From Fistulifera solaris (taxonomy: Eukaryota > Bacillariophyta > Bacillariophyceae > Naviculales > Stauroneidaceae): DNA of 64,000 nucleotides. Shown one piece after another: positions 52,401 through 64,000 of the stretch. The position numbers were made by a program, and so were the translations under genes. Numbering within the stretch: the stretch's first letter is position 1; each line of letters begins with the position of its first letter. The notes below the pieces were generated by a model. It was not told where the DNA came from, made no database searches, and was given only the letters and a program-made list of their open reading frames with translations. Where the stretch lies: assembly GCA_030295235.1 (NCBI GenBank), contig AP026140.1, positions 682,001 to 746,000 of the forward strand, read 5' to 3'.

Positions 52401-53243
52401 ACTGCGGTAAATATCCAGCAGTCGCCGGATTTCCTTCAACATCACTGTTTTTGATCGATCCGGGACCGGCGCAATGGTGCGCCATCCAATATTCGGGATA
52501 TTGTCACTAGAAACGGAATTTTGTTGACAAAAACATAGTCAACTGCCAGCGTCCACGTGGTCGTGGTGCAGCAAGATTGACATTGGCACAGCAAGTCGGA
52601 CTTGATCCGGTACGTGTGCTGGAGGGGGTCCTGCTGTCGTGGTTCCTTTCAGTTTTGGAACATCGGGTCCATAGATGGTAACAGCTCGTCGCGCATCATC
52701 CACGGTCACAGGGGAGTTGTGAATTCTGTTGTTCCTCAAATAATCTTCAAATGCCGCGTGGCCAGGTCGATTAAGAATCTTGTACAATCGTTGAGCTTCA
52801 TCTGCAAGCTCCACTTGCCGTTTGGTGAACAGTTTCTTTGTCTCTTCTACGGTGAGTACAAAAGAATAGGCGCTAACAGACTGATTATTGTTAGGTTTAA
52901 AAACGTACAACCCACAGTCATGTTCTTCAAATCTCATCTGTGAACCGTCAAGGCGATGCACAATAAGTGCTGGCTCCACTGATGTGTCCATTGTGATTCG
53001 GCACACCTTTCTCACATCTTTCACCGACAGGATGTTGGCGATTGAATCTTGGTTGTACCATACAGGTCCTAAGTTCGGGAAGTCGCCGATCAAATGCGAG
53101 TCTTGGTGTCCGCCATTCGTTATAGCCCGCATCACATCACCACTGTCGCGAATGTTGCTCAAATAGTCCTTGTTATTGAATACTGACACGGATGACTGTG
53201 TATCTAGAAGGATCCACGCTTTATCTATGTGTCCAACCGCCTG
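49290..53243 (-). CDS. pol: pol of element B: protease, integrase, reverse transcriptase, RNase H (frameshifted)
   Basis: Directly after the gag amber codon: AVGHIDKAWILLDTQSSVSV, a protease with DTQS where most elements have DSG/DTG. Then the pre-integrase region, and the integrase with first Asp in VDYVFVNKIPF, second in TAIHGDNEFACL and Glu in HVPEIERSNRTIKE. An acidic, partly repeated spacer EEVQGAG.. lies at 51300-51640. The reverse transcriptase has VVGAYLKANMADFTLLK and the catalytic IAWYVDDMKVSH (about 50495), and RNase H has FHSWVDAAFAVHPDMKSHTG plus the terminal SAGQKSRHIDIRYFWIKDR. The C-terminal tail VDTLREIPPTEVEERVGENP continues through the LTR border to about 49290. Frame changes near 52540, 51920, 51060, 50840, 50300 and 49830 interrupt it. 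Confidence 0.88.
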
Positions 53244-54447
53244 CTAAGCCATCACGAAACCCATCGATAGCAAAGTAGTTTCTTTCTTGTTAGGTTCATT
53301 ACAATTTCCTGAGTAGTGCCCATAACTGTTACAATTGTAGCATAGGATGTCTGGATATGTTCTTCCGTCATTCCCTGCAATTACGCACACGTCGCCTTGA
53401 ACAAAAGTGTGGTTAGTAGCAGGAGTAGACCCCTTAGCTTGTTCAGTCTTGTTTCCTCCTTGATTGTGAGTCCCGCGCTGGTGCTGATGTGACTCGTTTA
53501 GCGGAACCTCGTACAAATTCACAAGTGCAAAAGCGGACGCCAGGTCTTGCGGGTAATTATCGTTTCCTTTTGCGAAGTCATTCTTGAGTTCACCCAAAAG
53601 TCGCCCGCCGTCCGATCCAGACCCTTTAGATACGCCCGTTCGCGATAGCGCAGTCCAGCGCGTAACTTTTACGGGCCGTCTCGCCTCCGACGGACGATGG
53701 GACGTTCTTCCAATCTCCCGTCACGCTCCCTCCACAGTGTTTCACAACGTCGGCTAGCGCTTTCAGCCTTTTCATGTATTCTTCGGGTGATTCTCTTGTT
53801 CCTTGTTCGCGGGTGTAAAAAGCAACTTTCGCTTCATGCTCGGATATCATGGGGTACGATGGTCGTCAAAATTCATAATGATGGCCTTGATTTGCGTCAG
53901 CAGCCACACACAGTCGTGTTCGTCGTGTTTTTCGTCGAAATCGGCCAGCGTCTTGATCTTGCCTTGCAGTGCTGCACTTGTTTGTCCCCACATAATAGCG
54001 TGTAAAGCAACATTGTTTGTCTCCAGTTTCATCTCTCTTTTGCGCACTCTGTCAATTTTGCCGCTCGAACCGCTTTCTTGTCGTCAGAGGCATCTGCCGG
54101 TAGCGGCTCGGGGTATTTCACTTCGGGCCTCTTCATTGGGTCTTGAAAAATGGACGCCAATTCCATGTATGACTCCTTCACTGTTCCTGTTTGTGCAACT
54201 TCCTTTAGCTTGTCTTTTGTCTTGGTGAACTGAGTCGGGTCATTGGCTTCCTCCGGTAGCTCGAAAACATGCCCATCCATTTCCTTGAAAGAGCCAGCGG
54301 AACTTTTTCGTCATCCCTTGATTGACTCCGCGACCTGCTGCACCATTTCCTCTTCCGCCTTTACCTCCGCGGTTCTTGTTGCCTCCCCCTTCCAGCCGGT
54401 GCCGGTGCTGGAGAAGGACTTGCTCCTTCAGGCACTGGAGAGGACAT
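53244..54447 (-). CDS. gag: gag of element B (frameshifted, ends in TAG)
   Basis: ATG at 54447 (MSSPVPEGASPSPAPAG), then a Gly-rich stretch, the capsid domain in three pieces (VFELPEEANDPTQFTKTKDK; ALHAIMWGQTSAALQGKIKT; EQGTRESPEEYMKRLKALAD) and the zinc knuckle CYNCNSYGHYSGNC near 53320. The UBN2/copia-type capsid features are clear. At least four frame changes occur (about 54365, 54035, 53850, 53610). The last 118 codons are open and end in TAG (53244-53246). Pol continues in the same frame without any shift. Confidence 0.82.
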
Positions 54448-54486
54448 TGTCTGTCAACCGGTCAAAAGTCTTTTGATTCGGATGAA

Positions 54487-54839
54487 TGTTGGAATCCACT
54501 TCCGGCTCGGAGCGACCTGCGGTGTTTAACTTGTAGATCTGTTAAGCTCCGAGCTTGTATAGTGAATAGGTAGAATCAATAGTCTCTTTCTTGTCTTTTC
54601 TTAGTCTTAGTTGTTACTGTCTACTGGATTCATCCGAATCAATGAGCACATTGATTCGGACGTGCTCTGGTCATTCCTCTTCCAGCCACTCGATCAGCCC
54701 ACGTTACCGACTTACTTGACTCGCCGATACCTCTGACTGTTCGAGTACTTAGATGCTCAACGTCAACGCCCTCTGCTAGTTTAAGCCTGACCGGGAAGTC
54801 GCTTTTTCAGTCACGACCGGGACTGGATTTTCTCCAACA
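54487..54839 (-). repeat. 5' LTR of element B
   Basis: 353 bp, nearly identical to the other LTR (differences: TTTCGCC versus TTTAAGCC and CCGG versus CCGGG). The perfect inverted terminal repeat TGTTGGA/TCCAACA marks the ends. Confidence 0.92.
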
Positions 54840-54844
54840 CCTTG
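54840..54844. other. Target-site duplication of element B, right
   Basis: CCTTG directly after the LTR end at 54839. Confidence 0.92.
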
Positions 54845-55549
54845 CTTCTTTCATACTGCCTACTTGACACAGTACCTTCGCGTTGTATTTATGAGCCATC
54901 TTAATGTTGGTCATATCTTTTTGCTCATCGTGCACAACAACTGCCGGAGCGAAGAATTGTACTACAGCAGGTCGGTGTTTGTCAAGTATAAATTCAAATC
55001 GTTTCCACCCTTCCTGTGAACCAAACGTAGAAAAGCAAAGGAATCCGATGCTCAGGGGATAGATATCATCCTTTCTAAATTCCTCGATGTCTTTTTCAAT
55101 TGAGGTGACTTCTTGTAGATGACCCGCCGCCAAAAAACCTAGACCTCCTGCACGACACACTTCGCAAGCATTCAAAGCATTAACATGATTCGCCATCGGG
55201 GCACCCATAATGGGAAGACGAGCAGGAAATCGTCTCGTAAAACGTGTCGACCATGTCATTCTACAATAGATCGACGTTAAATTTTTCGCACTGTTGCAAT
55301 CCTTGCTAAAGCTTGTTATTATTTGAATTATCGCTTAGCATTACAAAAGACGGTATGCTCAAACAGTCTTTATGAGTCTAACGTGTTTTTCTTAGAAAAA
55401 ATCTTTTTGTTTTCGTTATGTTACTATGTGCACGGGTATCGGCCAGACTGTTAAAAGTTTATAAGCATACTACCAGCGAGCTGTGGAGGATATTTAATTT
55501 GTCAATTTGCCAGGGCTTCATAAAAAGTTTAATTTATTTGAGACCTAGT

Positions 55550-58140
55550 CTAAGCGGAAGAAGAAGCTATCGCAGCGGAATTCTGTCCGTCCATAATCAT
55601 AGCTCCCCCTTCACCCGCGGAGATGGTGGGCCTGGCCGGATTCATGCGGATCACTTCCTCAACAGTTAACAACACGCTTTGCAAAGCTTCCTGGTCCACT
55701 GGTTGCCCCATCAGACGGAGAAAACTCTTCACATGCGCAATGGCCATATCTGTACTCAAGTTTATGCACGAATCATCCATAAATTGCAAGATCCATTTCG
55801 GCAATTTCGATCGTTTGTCATGCCGCGTGTACCGACTGTCAGCGAGAATCATTAGCCCATAGTCTGTCTTACTACGTATGACACGTCCTACACATTGAGA
55901 TGCTTGTCGAAGTGCGTCAAAATTCAAAAAATCCTGCTCGCGAATCTGGTAATGTGTTTGTAAATACTCGAGGCGTGCTCGAAGAACGTGCGACAACGTA
56001 TACTGAAAAGGAACCCCAAATATGATCACGGCGCGCCCATAATGGCGGTCAAAGTTTATACCTTCCGACACCTTTCCTCGTGCGACAGATAGAAATACTG
56101 CTCCTCTGCCGCAATCACAGGCTCGGCGATAGTTATCAAGAGCCAACGTTGTTTCGACCACGTCTTTGGTTTCGATAAATACTAGCTTTGATTTGGTAAG
56201 TTCACGTAAGATACCAATGGCGTCCCATTCACTGATCAAAGACTCCATGTAGCTGTAGGAAGTGAAGAAAGCAACTACCCCATCCGGTATGGTGCTGCAC
56301 AGCTCAACCAGCATCGCGCCATAATTACGAACGACCCCCATGTCTCCGCGATCTTCGTATCTAGTCGACACGGCCAATTGATCGGATCCCCGCGTTATGA
56401 CTAGAGGTCTAATGCAAGGTCGAAACGTTGACATGGAAAGTGACTCAGAAATACATGGTTCGAACTGGAGCAGCTTCGGATATAGGTCGATTGGCGAAAG
56501 AGTGCCCGAAGTGATTATAACGCTCCCGAAACGTTTGAAAAGCGGCGCTATTGCCAGAGAAGAATCAAGGCACGCAAGTTGAATCACTGGGTCTGTAACA
56601 CCGGGGATCGCAGAGCTATTGGGTTCCATAATGATCGCGAATTTCGCAACCCCCTCGCTGTAGGTTGCCAATAAACTAACAAAATCTGCAATGTCCGTCA
56701 AAGCGTTGTAATCGTCCAAATTCGACACTTGTAGTGTGCGGAGGAGAGAGGAAAGTCTCGAGTAAGCAAACTTTAACGGCTTGGTCTCTAAGCTAGTTCC
56801 ATTCGTCATACGATGCAAAAAGGCGAGCGGCGTTTCGCTCCGAACCCCGCCAGTAGGACCTGCCACGGATCGTAATCTAGTCTTCAAATGTTCTACAACT
56901 TTTCTCATGAACTGAACAAAATGCTCTGCTCGGCGAATATTACCAGGTACAGCTTCATTCAGCACATCCGGATCGAGCACATTCTAGACAATTAGTGGCA
57001 ATTGAGTGAGCACACAACTTAGCTCGCCAAAGCATGACCGTCTACACTTACACTTGCGAGAGCAGCATCATTTGCAGGAGCTTGTATCAGACCCTGGTCG
57101 ATCAAGCCATTGACCAAATTTTGATATTCTTGCTGCAATCTCTGACTATCGGACGCTTTCAGACGTGAGACTTCGGAACTCAACCTTCCCAAGGAACGCG
57201 TTGCTTGTTCTAAGCCACGATCATTGATCGTGACCGACAAAGCTTCAATGCAAACCGAGTCGATGTTGTGCGCTTCATCGAAAACAACGATACTTTCCGC
57301 GCCAAGTTCCTTGGAAACCAATTTTGCCACCTTGGGATCCAACATGTACTGATAGTTGAACACGAGAATATTAGCGTGATTGATCGCCTGTCGCGTCAAA
57401 TAATAAGGACACCAGCCACGCGACTTGCCCCATTTCTGCAATTCATCCAAATCATACACACCACTGGGCATACTGGTGCTTTCCCCGGCTGCTTGGAAGT
57501 TATCGTAATAAGCACACGTTTCCATCGACCCCGGTTTCTTCTGACTGGCTTCAATGACCCACGAGGCTGTCATACTTCGACACGCCGAATCCACCGCTTC
57601 TCGATCGCTTTCGGCCATAACTCGCTCGTGAATGCACATATTCCGTCGACTACTCAAACACAGCGCCAATACTCCACTTCCCCCGGCTCCGGCCCGACTG
57701 CTGGACGGACCCATCGGCGCCTTCCCCGATTCCTTCCGTCGGTACACTTTCCGAGCTCGTTTGCTACTTCGTTCTGTTGCTGTTCCACCAATATCTTCCA
57801 TATCTCCCGAAGGGCGTGTGATCTCTACTTCGGACGGCTCTTCGGGATGGAGCATTCTGGCCCTGTAATCAAGAACCGTCGCCAATTCTTCCATGACGTG
57901 ATTCATTTCGGGTACAGTTCGTGTGCAGTAAATCAGCTTCCCAGCTGAAGGATTGGCGTATTGATAGGATGTTATTAGTGATAACAAGCAGACTGTCTTT
58001 CCTGTACCAGTTGGCATTTCGAGTAAGCAATGGCCTCCCGCATCGAGCGATTGTTTGAGGCATCGCATGTATTGATGCTGCTCTAAATAAATCCGATCGT
58101 ACGGAAAGAAGACTTCCAAGCCATCCAAGTTGAATCTCAT
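55550..58140 (-). CDS. ERCC2: TFIIH 5'-3' DNA helicase XPD/Rad3
   Basis: Exons 58140-57052 and 56983-55550, 840 residues. Walker A MPTGTGKTVCLL (45-49), iron-sulfur cysteines at 169, 187, 209 and 244 with spacings 18/22/35 (human XPD 18/21/35), DEAH box VVFDEAHNID (288-291), and the later motifs ITSGTLSPIDLYPKLL, AVFLSVARGKVSEGINFDRH and QCVGRVIRSKTDYG. XPD opens DNA around lesions in nucleotide-excision repair and is a structural part of TFIIH for transcription initiation. A ~59-residue charged/serine-rich insert (97-155, with SSKRARKVYRRKESGK) before the first cysteine is absent in human XPD. The 68 bp intron (GTAAGT...GTCTAG) is phase 0. No frame breaks, so sequence quality is good here. 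Confidence 0.96.
56984..57051 (-). other. Intron of the XPD gene
   Basis: 68 bp, donor GTAAGT, acceptor TTGTCTAG. Joining gives LAS/NVLDPDVLNEAVPG, which matches the XPD family without a gap. Confidence 0.9.
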
Positions 58141-60960
<2,820 letters not shown>

Positions 60961-61042
60961 GGCTTGAATATCGGCTAGTAAATAAATAGTTCTTTAGTTG
61001 TTAGAGAGTGCTACAGTTAACTAATACTAAAAAGTTCCCTAT

Positions 61043-62578
61043 CTAGTATCTGCCACCAAACTTGTCATTTAACTTTGACCTTCCACTCCCATCTTGATCT
61101 CTTGGAGGACGCCACACATCCGTCTCGCTGATCACGACAGGTTTTGCTGAGTTTATCGGGGGTACAACAGAAGGCGGTGGCATGGCAGGCCCCTTTATTA
61201 CTCTCTGTCGTTTGTCTGGGCGGTCCACCGATGGCTCAACATGTGCTGCGAATGGTGGAGGCGGCATGGTCGGTCGGGTAGACTGGGGTGGTGGTGGCAT
61301 AGATGGTTCAACACGGGGAACAGCGAGCGATGGCGGCGGCATGGATGTGATCATCTCTGTTGGTGGTGATGATGTAATGCTTTCATTTCTCTCTTCCACT
61401 CGAGCGATATCGGTTTCCGCCAAAGAACCCTTATCAATTCCGTTCATGCGATACAACTGAACACAGGGGTTGACAATTTTAAGTAGTCGCTCTAATTCTC
61501 CCAGACGTTCATTTAACTCTTTTTGCTTCATGACGAGTCGCTCTTTCTGCTCCACATTCATTTGAATATCATTTCGTACAAAGAAAAGTTCGTCTTCGTC
61601 ATTGAGTGATTCAGTACGTTGCTGCAGTTTTTCCAAATTGGTTTCAATTTGATCGATGCTTTCGGTCACACGCATCAACTCGGATTGGATTGCATTCCAC
61701 TTGATGCGCAAGGAATCTTCTGTTTCTCCCTCTGGATTCAGAGTGTTCTCATCGGCGACTTGTTTTGTGCGATCATCTACTTCATCCTCTTCCAGTATCT
61801 CCGCATTCATTTTCTTGTATGTTCCTATCCGAGTATTGTTATGATATGTTGCGATGTTCTGATCTAATTCGTTTTGCTTTTCGTCAATTTTTTCCTGCAA
61901 CTCTGTGATACGTTGTGAATTGCGTTGCAGTTGCTGTTCTTGTCCGGCTGTTAGTCCATCGTAACCTTTTTGCTGAATGCGATCCGATTCGTGCTGAATG
62001 TTGGCTAATTTCATGCGCAACGCTTGTATTTGTTCGTACCCATGCCGGAATATTTCGGGTATTTCTTCGTCTTCTTCTGAATGTTGCCTTCCTCTAACAG
62101 TGGGTTCGGCCTCGTCTCGTACGCCCATCGCATTTGGCACTCGAGTCGCCAGGTTAAGCTTTCGTTTCATTACATGATCCGCCGGCCCTTCCACACAATA
62201 CAATCGTGTCGAAGCACCAAATTGTAAAACATCCCCCGGCGAAACGACAATACCGCGAGCACCCGGCGTCGTCCGATTGCTTTCCTCTGAACCACACGCT
62301 TCGGGCGGCAATTTCCGTTTGTTGCAAAACGTCCCGTGCGTCGAACCCAAATCCCGCAACCACAATGTCCCCGAAAAATCAAAGGCCAATCGAGCATGCA
62401 GGCGCGAACAACTTTCGTGTGCCACGGGGATCTGGACCCAATCTTCGGCCCGTCCCACAAAGGTACAAGGACGACGCAAGGCGTGTTGCGCGATTGTGAC
62501 GCCTTGTTTGATTTCCGTCAAGGACCATGTCTCATCGGTGGGTGTTACGGCCCATGGTGGTGCTTGTGGATGTGGCAT
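61043..62578 (-). CDS. FHA-domain protein, kanadaptin (SLC4A1AP) homologue
   Basis: 511 residues, start ATG 62578, single exon. It begins PPWAVTPTDETWSLTEIKQG like kanadaptin, then the FHA domain (about 38-118): VGRAEDWVQI, SRLHARLAF (Arg and Ser that contact phosphothreonine) and RDLGSTHGTFCNKRKLPPEA. Next are coiled-coil segments (NSQRITELQEKIDEKQNEL and later), a Met-Pro-Pro-Pro-rich tract (SMPPPPQSTRPTMPPPP) and the family-like end VWRPPRDQDGSGRSKLNDKF. Kanadaptin is nuclear and linked to spliceosome or RNA-polymerase complexes in animals and yeast-like relatives. Its role in diatoms is unknown. No frame breaks. It converges on Cpn60 with about 80 bp between stops. Confidence 0.82.
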   Translation of the reverse strand: MPHPQAPPWAVTPTDETWSLTEIKQGVTIAQHALRRPCTFVGRAEDWVQIPVAHESCSRLHARLAFDFSGTLWLRDLGSTHGTFCNKRKLPPEACGSEESNRTTPGARGIVVSPGDVLQFGASTRLYCVEGPADHVMKRKLNLATRVPNAMGVRDEAEPTVRGRQHSEEDEEIPEIFRHGYEQIQALRMKLANIQHESDRIQQKGYDGLTAGQEQQLQRNSQRITELQEKIDEKQNELDQNIATYHNNTRIGTYKKMNAEILEEDEVDDRTKQVADENTLNPEGETEDSLRIKWNAIQSELMRVTESIDQIETNLEKLQQRTESLNDEDELFFVRNDIQMNVEQKERLVMKQKELNERLGELERLLKIVNPCVQLYRMNGIDKGSLAETDIARVEERNESITSSPPTEMITSMPPPSLAVPRVEPSMPPPPQSTRPTMPPPPFAAHVEPSVDRPDKRQRVIKGPAMPPPSVVPPINSAKPVVISETDVWRPPRDQDGSGRSKLNDKFGGRY

Positions 62579-62951
62579 TTGTTGTTTCGTATTAGTTGTT
62601 GGTGATAAGAAGTGCAGTTATTGCATCGAGTTTGTTATCATATAACATTAGCATGTCGTGAAATACCAAAAGTGCTGGATAAAGACCCATTTCTCAAATC
62701 TACCAAACCAACTTCTTGACCACATGGCTTGTACTTTTCATCTCATACAGCCGAACGAAACCTACACACCAGTGGATAGTCCTTGGTACCTGGTACTGAT
62801 GCTACGCGGAAAACGGCGTCATTATTTTTTTTTTATTTTCTCCACTTTTTTTTCCTTTTGCGACGGCCGCGATGATGAATAAAGAATAAAGATCTTTCAA
62901 AAAACAGAAAACAAAGCCAAACAACACAATAAACAAGTGTAAGACGATATT
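62579..62951. other. Divergent promoter region
   Basis: About 370 bp between the FHA gene and the HAD phosphatase, with T/A-rich runs near 62825-62850. It also contains the CAACTTCTTGACCAC theme seen near 32929. No gene. Confidence 0.4.
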
Positions 62952-64000
62952 ATGTTACCCATTTTGCCTCTACTCCTTCTTCTACTCCCTGGCAGTCATG
63001 CGTTTGTTCCGCTGCAAAAGGACGACGACACGGCCGTTGTTTGCCGCGCCAGACGACTTTGGGGGGAAACCACCAAGTAAAGCGGATATCTATTCACAGG
63101 AAGATTTGCAAGCTATTTTCGATTTACACAACAATTTGCAGGAATTTCGGGACACGTATCGGCCTGCGAACTCTGTGAATGAACTACCGAATATTCAAGA
63201 TTTAGTGCAACAATTTCTACAAGAATCATCATCGACCCTTGAAAAGGAAGAAACGATCAAATTGCAAAACATTCGTGCCATTGCTTCCGATGTCGATGGG
63301 ACTTTGTTGACGTCGAATCACACGATGCATCCTCGGACTACCGCTGCTTTGTTGCAAATTCTCCAGCAAGTCCAAGATCCGTCGTCTCCCCTCCAATACT
63401 TTTTTTCTCGCCACGGGGAAAACGCGCCCGGGAGCCTGGCATCATATGCCACCGGAATTGCAATTGCTACTACAAACATGTCCGGGTGTCTATATACAAG
63501 GCCTGTATTGTGTGGATTCGCAGCAACAAGTAGTATTTGAACAAACCCTTTCCGCTGAATCCGTACAAGCGGCCGAAGACTTTGCCGCACAACATCAATT
63601 GACCTTATTGGGGTATCAGGCGGATCAACTGTACGCAACAGAATCCTCCCATCCTCATCATGTCCAAGAAATTCATTCCAAATACGGTGAACCGGAACCC
63701 ATTTTGGTACCGACCTTTCAAGGCCGCACCTGGCATAAATTAATTTTAATGGGCAGTGACAATGAAGTCTTGCAACGTGTCTATCGGCCCTTGTGGGATG
63801 ATTTGGCCGAACGACACGGTGCCACCACAACACAGGCGGTCCCACTCATGTTGGAATTGTTGCCTGCGGGTTGTAATAAAGGCGTGGGCGTCCAACGGTT
63901 GTGTCATGAGTTGGGCATTGATCCCCAAACGGAATTGTTGGCCGTGGGAGATGGTGAGAACGATAAAGAAATGTTGGAAATGGCGGCGTGGGGTATTGCG
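62952..64000 (+). CDS. Plastid-targeted HAD (Cof-type) phosphatase, partial
   Basis: The gene runs off the window end. The start ATG 62952 gives a signal peptide of leucines ending GSHAF|VPLQ, a plastid motif. HAD motif I is ASDVDGTLLTSN (63283-63320), and the Cof-type late motif IV is AVGDGENDKEMLEMAAWG (about 63939-63995), with the cap-domain region in between (QGLYCVDSQQQVVFEQTL). Cof-like HADs dephosphorylate small metabolites such as sugar phosphates or FMN. Three frames carry the reading: an extra base near 63030 separates the signal peptide from the body, and an extra T in the T7 run near 63402 separates the two HAD halves. Corrected, the protein is continuous to the edge. Missing: the C-terminal tail only. 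Confidence 0.75.

Larger units (their letters stand above)
49138..54839 (-). mobile_element. Ty1/copia LTR retrotransposon B, 5,702 bp, inserted in a gene
   Basis: On the minus strand: 5' LTR (54839-54487), gag (54447-53244), pol with protease, integrase, reverse transcriptase and RNase H, then 3' LTR (49488-49138). LTRs start TGTTGGA and end TCCAACA, a perfect 7 bp inverted repeat with canonical TG...CA. CCTTG flanks both sides. The element belongs to a different copia lineage from element A: other LTR, a CCHC-type Gag knuckle, another protease motif, and an acidic spacer between integrase and reverse transcriptase. The LTRs differ by one or two positions and two 1-bp indels, so insertion was recent. 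Several frame changes occur in gag and pol. Confidence 0.95.
48469..55259 (-). pseudogene. Nitronate monooxygenase-like gene interrupted by element B
   Basis: The N-terminal half (55259-54840) encodes MTWSTRFTRRFPARLPIMGA, then the FMN TIM-barrel beginning AGGLGFLAAGHLQ. The rest (49137-48469) encodes MALDAGADGIIVQGSEAGGH, the family's phosphate/FMN-binding stretch and catalytic His, and GCDGVVLGTRLWATSESRG. Between them sits copia element B with CCTTG on both sides. Removing the element and one CCTTG leaves MKEA followed by RMALDAG without a gap, so the coding sequence was interrupted at one point and otherwise is healthy (one extra G in GGGG near 48955 changes the frame). Nitronate monooxygenases/2-nitropropane dioxygenases oxidise nitronates such as propionate-3-nitronate with FMN. 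As assembled the gene is a knockout. It may be a polymorphic allele. Confidence 0.88.

Noticed and set aside
54459-54486. Half-tRNA primer site after the 5' LTR of element B
   Set aside because: The sequence TTCATCCGAATCAAAAG does not match a tRNA 3' end or anticodon arm that I can recognise; a related stretch also occurs inside the LTR. Primer left undefined.

Overview
The window is nuclear DNA of a diatom, most probably a pennate species such as Phaeodactylum tricornutum. Several predicted proteins start with a signal peptide ending in the secondary-plastid motif (A-x-A-F, Phe at +1): the Cpn60 at 59115, a small protein at 18473 and a DUF3727-type protein at 36808. Introns are short (67-79 bp, one of 259 bp) with GT-AG ends. 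Genes are dense and lie on both strands, and there are two Ty1/copia LTR retrotransposons of the kind common in diatoms. Species identity is inference.

Layout. 1-2100: AT-rich, no convincing gene, three degenerate ~115 bp repeats. 2.1-19 kb: THI5/NMT1-like binding protein, decayed DDE transposase, putative Golgi glycosyltransferase, TPR + aspartyl-hydroxylase protein, queuine transferase subunit QTRT2, armadillo protein, methyltransferase, tail-anchored M1 aminopeptidase/LTA4-hydrolase-like enzyme, thylakoid processing protease CtpA, and two small plastid-targeted proteins. 19.4-22.4 kb: a ~2.9 kb minisatellite of ~52 bp units with a higher-order period of three units. 22.9-39.3 kb: TFIIS-N-like protein, a Polycomb EED/ESC homologue with a long duplicated N-terminus, NECAP, lipid-droplet hydrolase (LDAH-like), plastid LON-domain protein, SGNH hydrolase, GT14-like transferase, ribosomal protein uS12/RPS23, DUF3727-type protein, and a 1.2 kb tandem duplication carrying two small basic proteins. 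39.65-46.72 kb: copia element A (+), 7,071 bp, TSD GGCGC, landing 87 bp upstream of ORC4. 46.8-48.45 kb: ORC4. 48.5-55.26 kb: a nitronate-monooxygenase-like gene split in two by copia element B (-), 49138-54839, TSD CCTTG. 55.5-64 kb: XPD helicase, plastid Cpn60, kanadaptin-like FHA protein, and a HAD phosphatase cut by the window edge.

There is no operon logic. The genes are independent units: DNA replication/repair (ORC4, XPD), chromatin (EED), tRNA modification (QTRT2), vesicle coat (NECAP) and plastid proteostasis (CtpA, Cpn60, LON domain). No tRNA, rRNA or CRISPR array was recognised.

Quality note. At least a dozen otherwise healthy host genes are broken by exactly one missing or extra base, mostly in or next to a mononucleotide run. 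This looks like unpolished long-read sequence rather than biology. I therefore annotate those genes as single loci and state where the frame breaks. XPD, RPS23, EED, Cpn60, NECAP, the LTA4H-like enzyme and the FHA protein are intact. The strongest biological observations are the clean insertional disruption of the nitronate-monooxygenase gene, the EED homologue with a duplicated N-terminal domain, the minisatellite packed with paired TTCnnGAA sites, and the unusual features of the two retrotransposons (half-tRNA-type primer site, in-frame amber codon between Gag and Pol, nested inverted repeats in the LTR).
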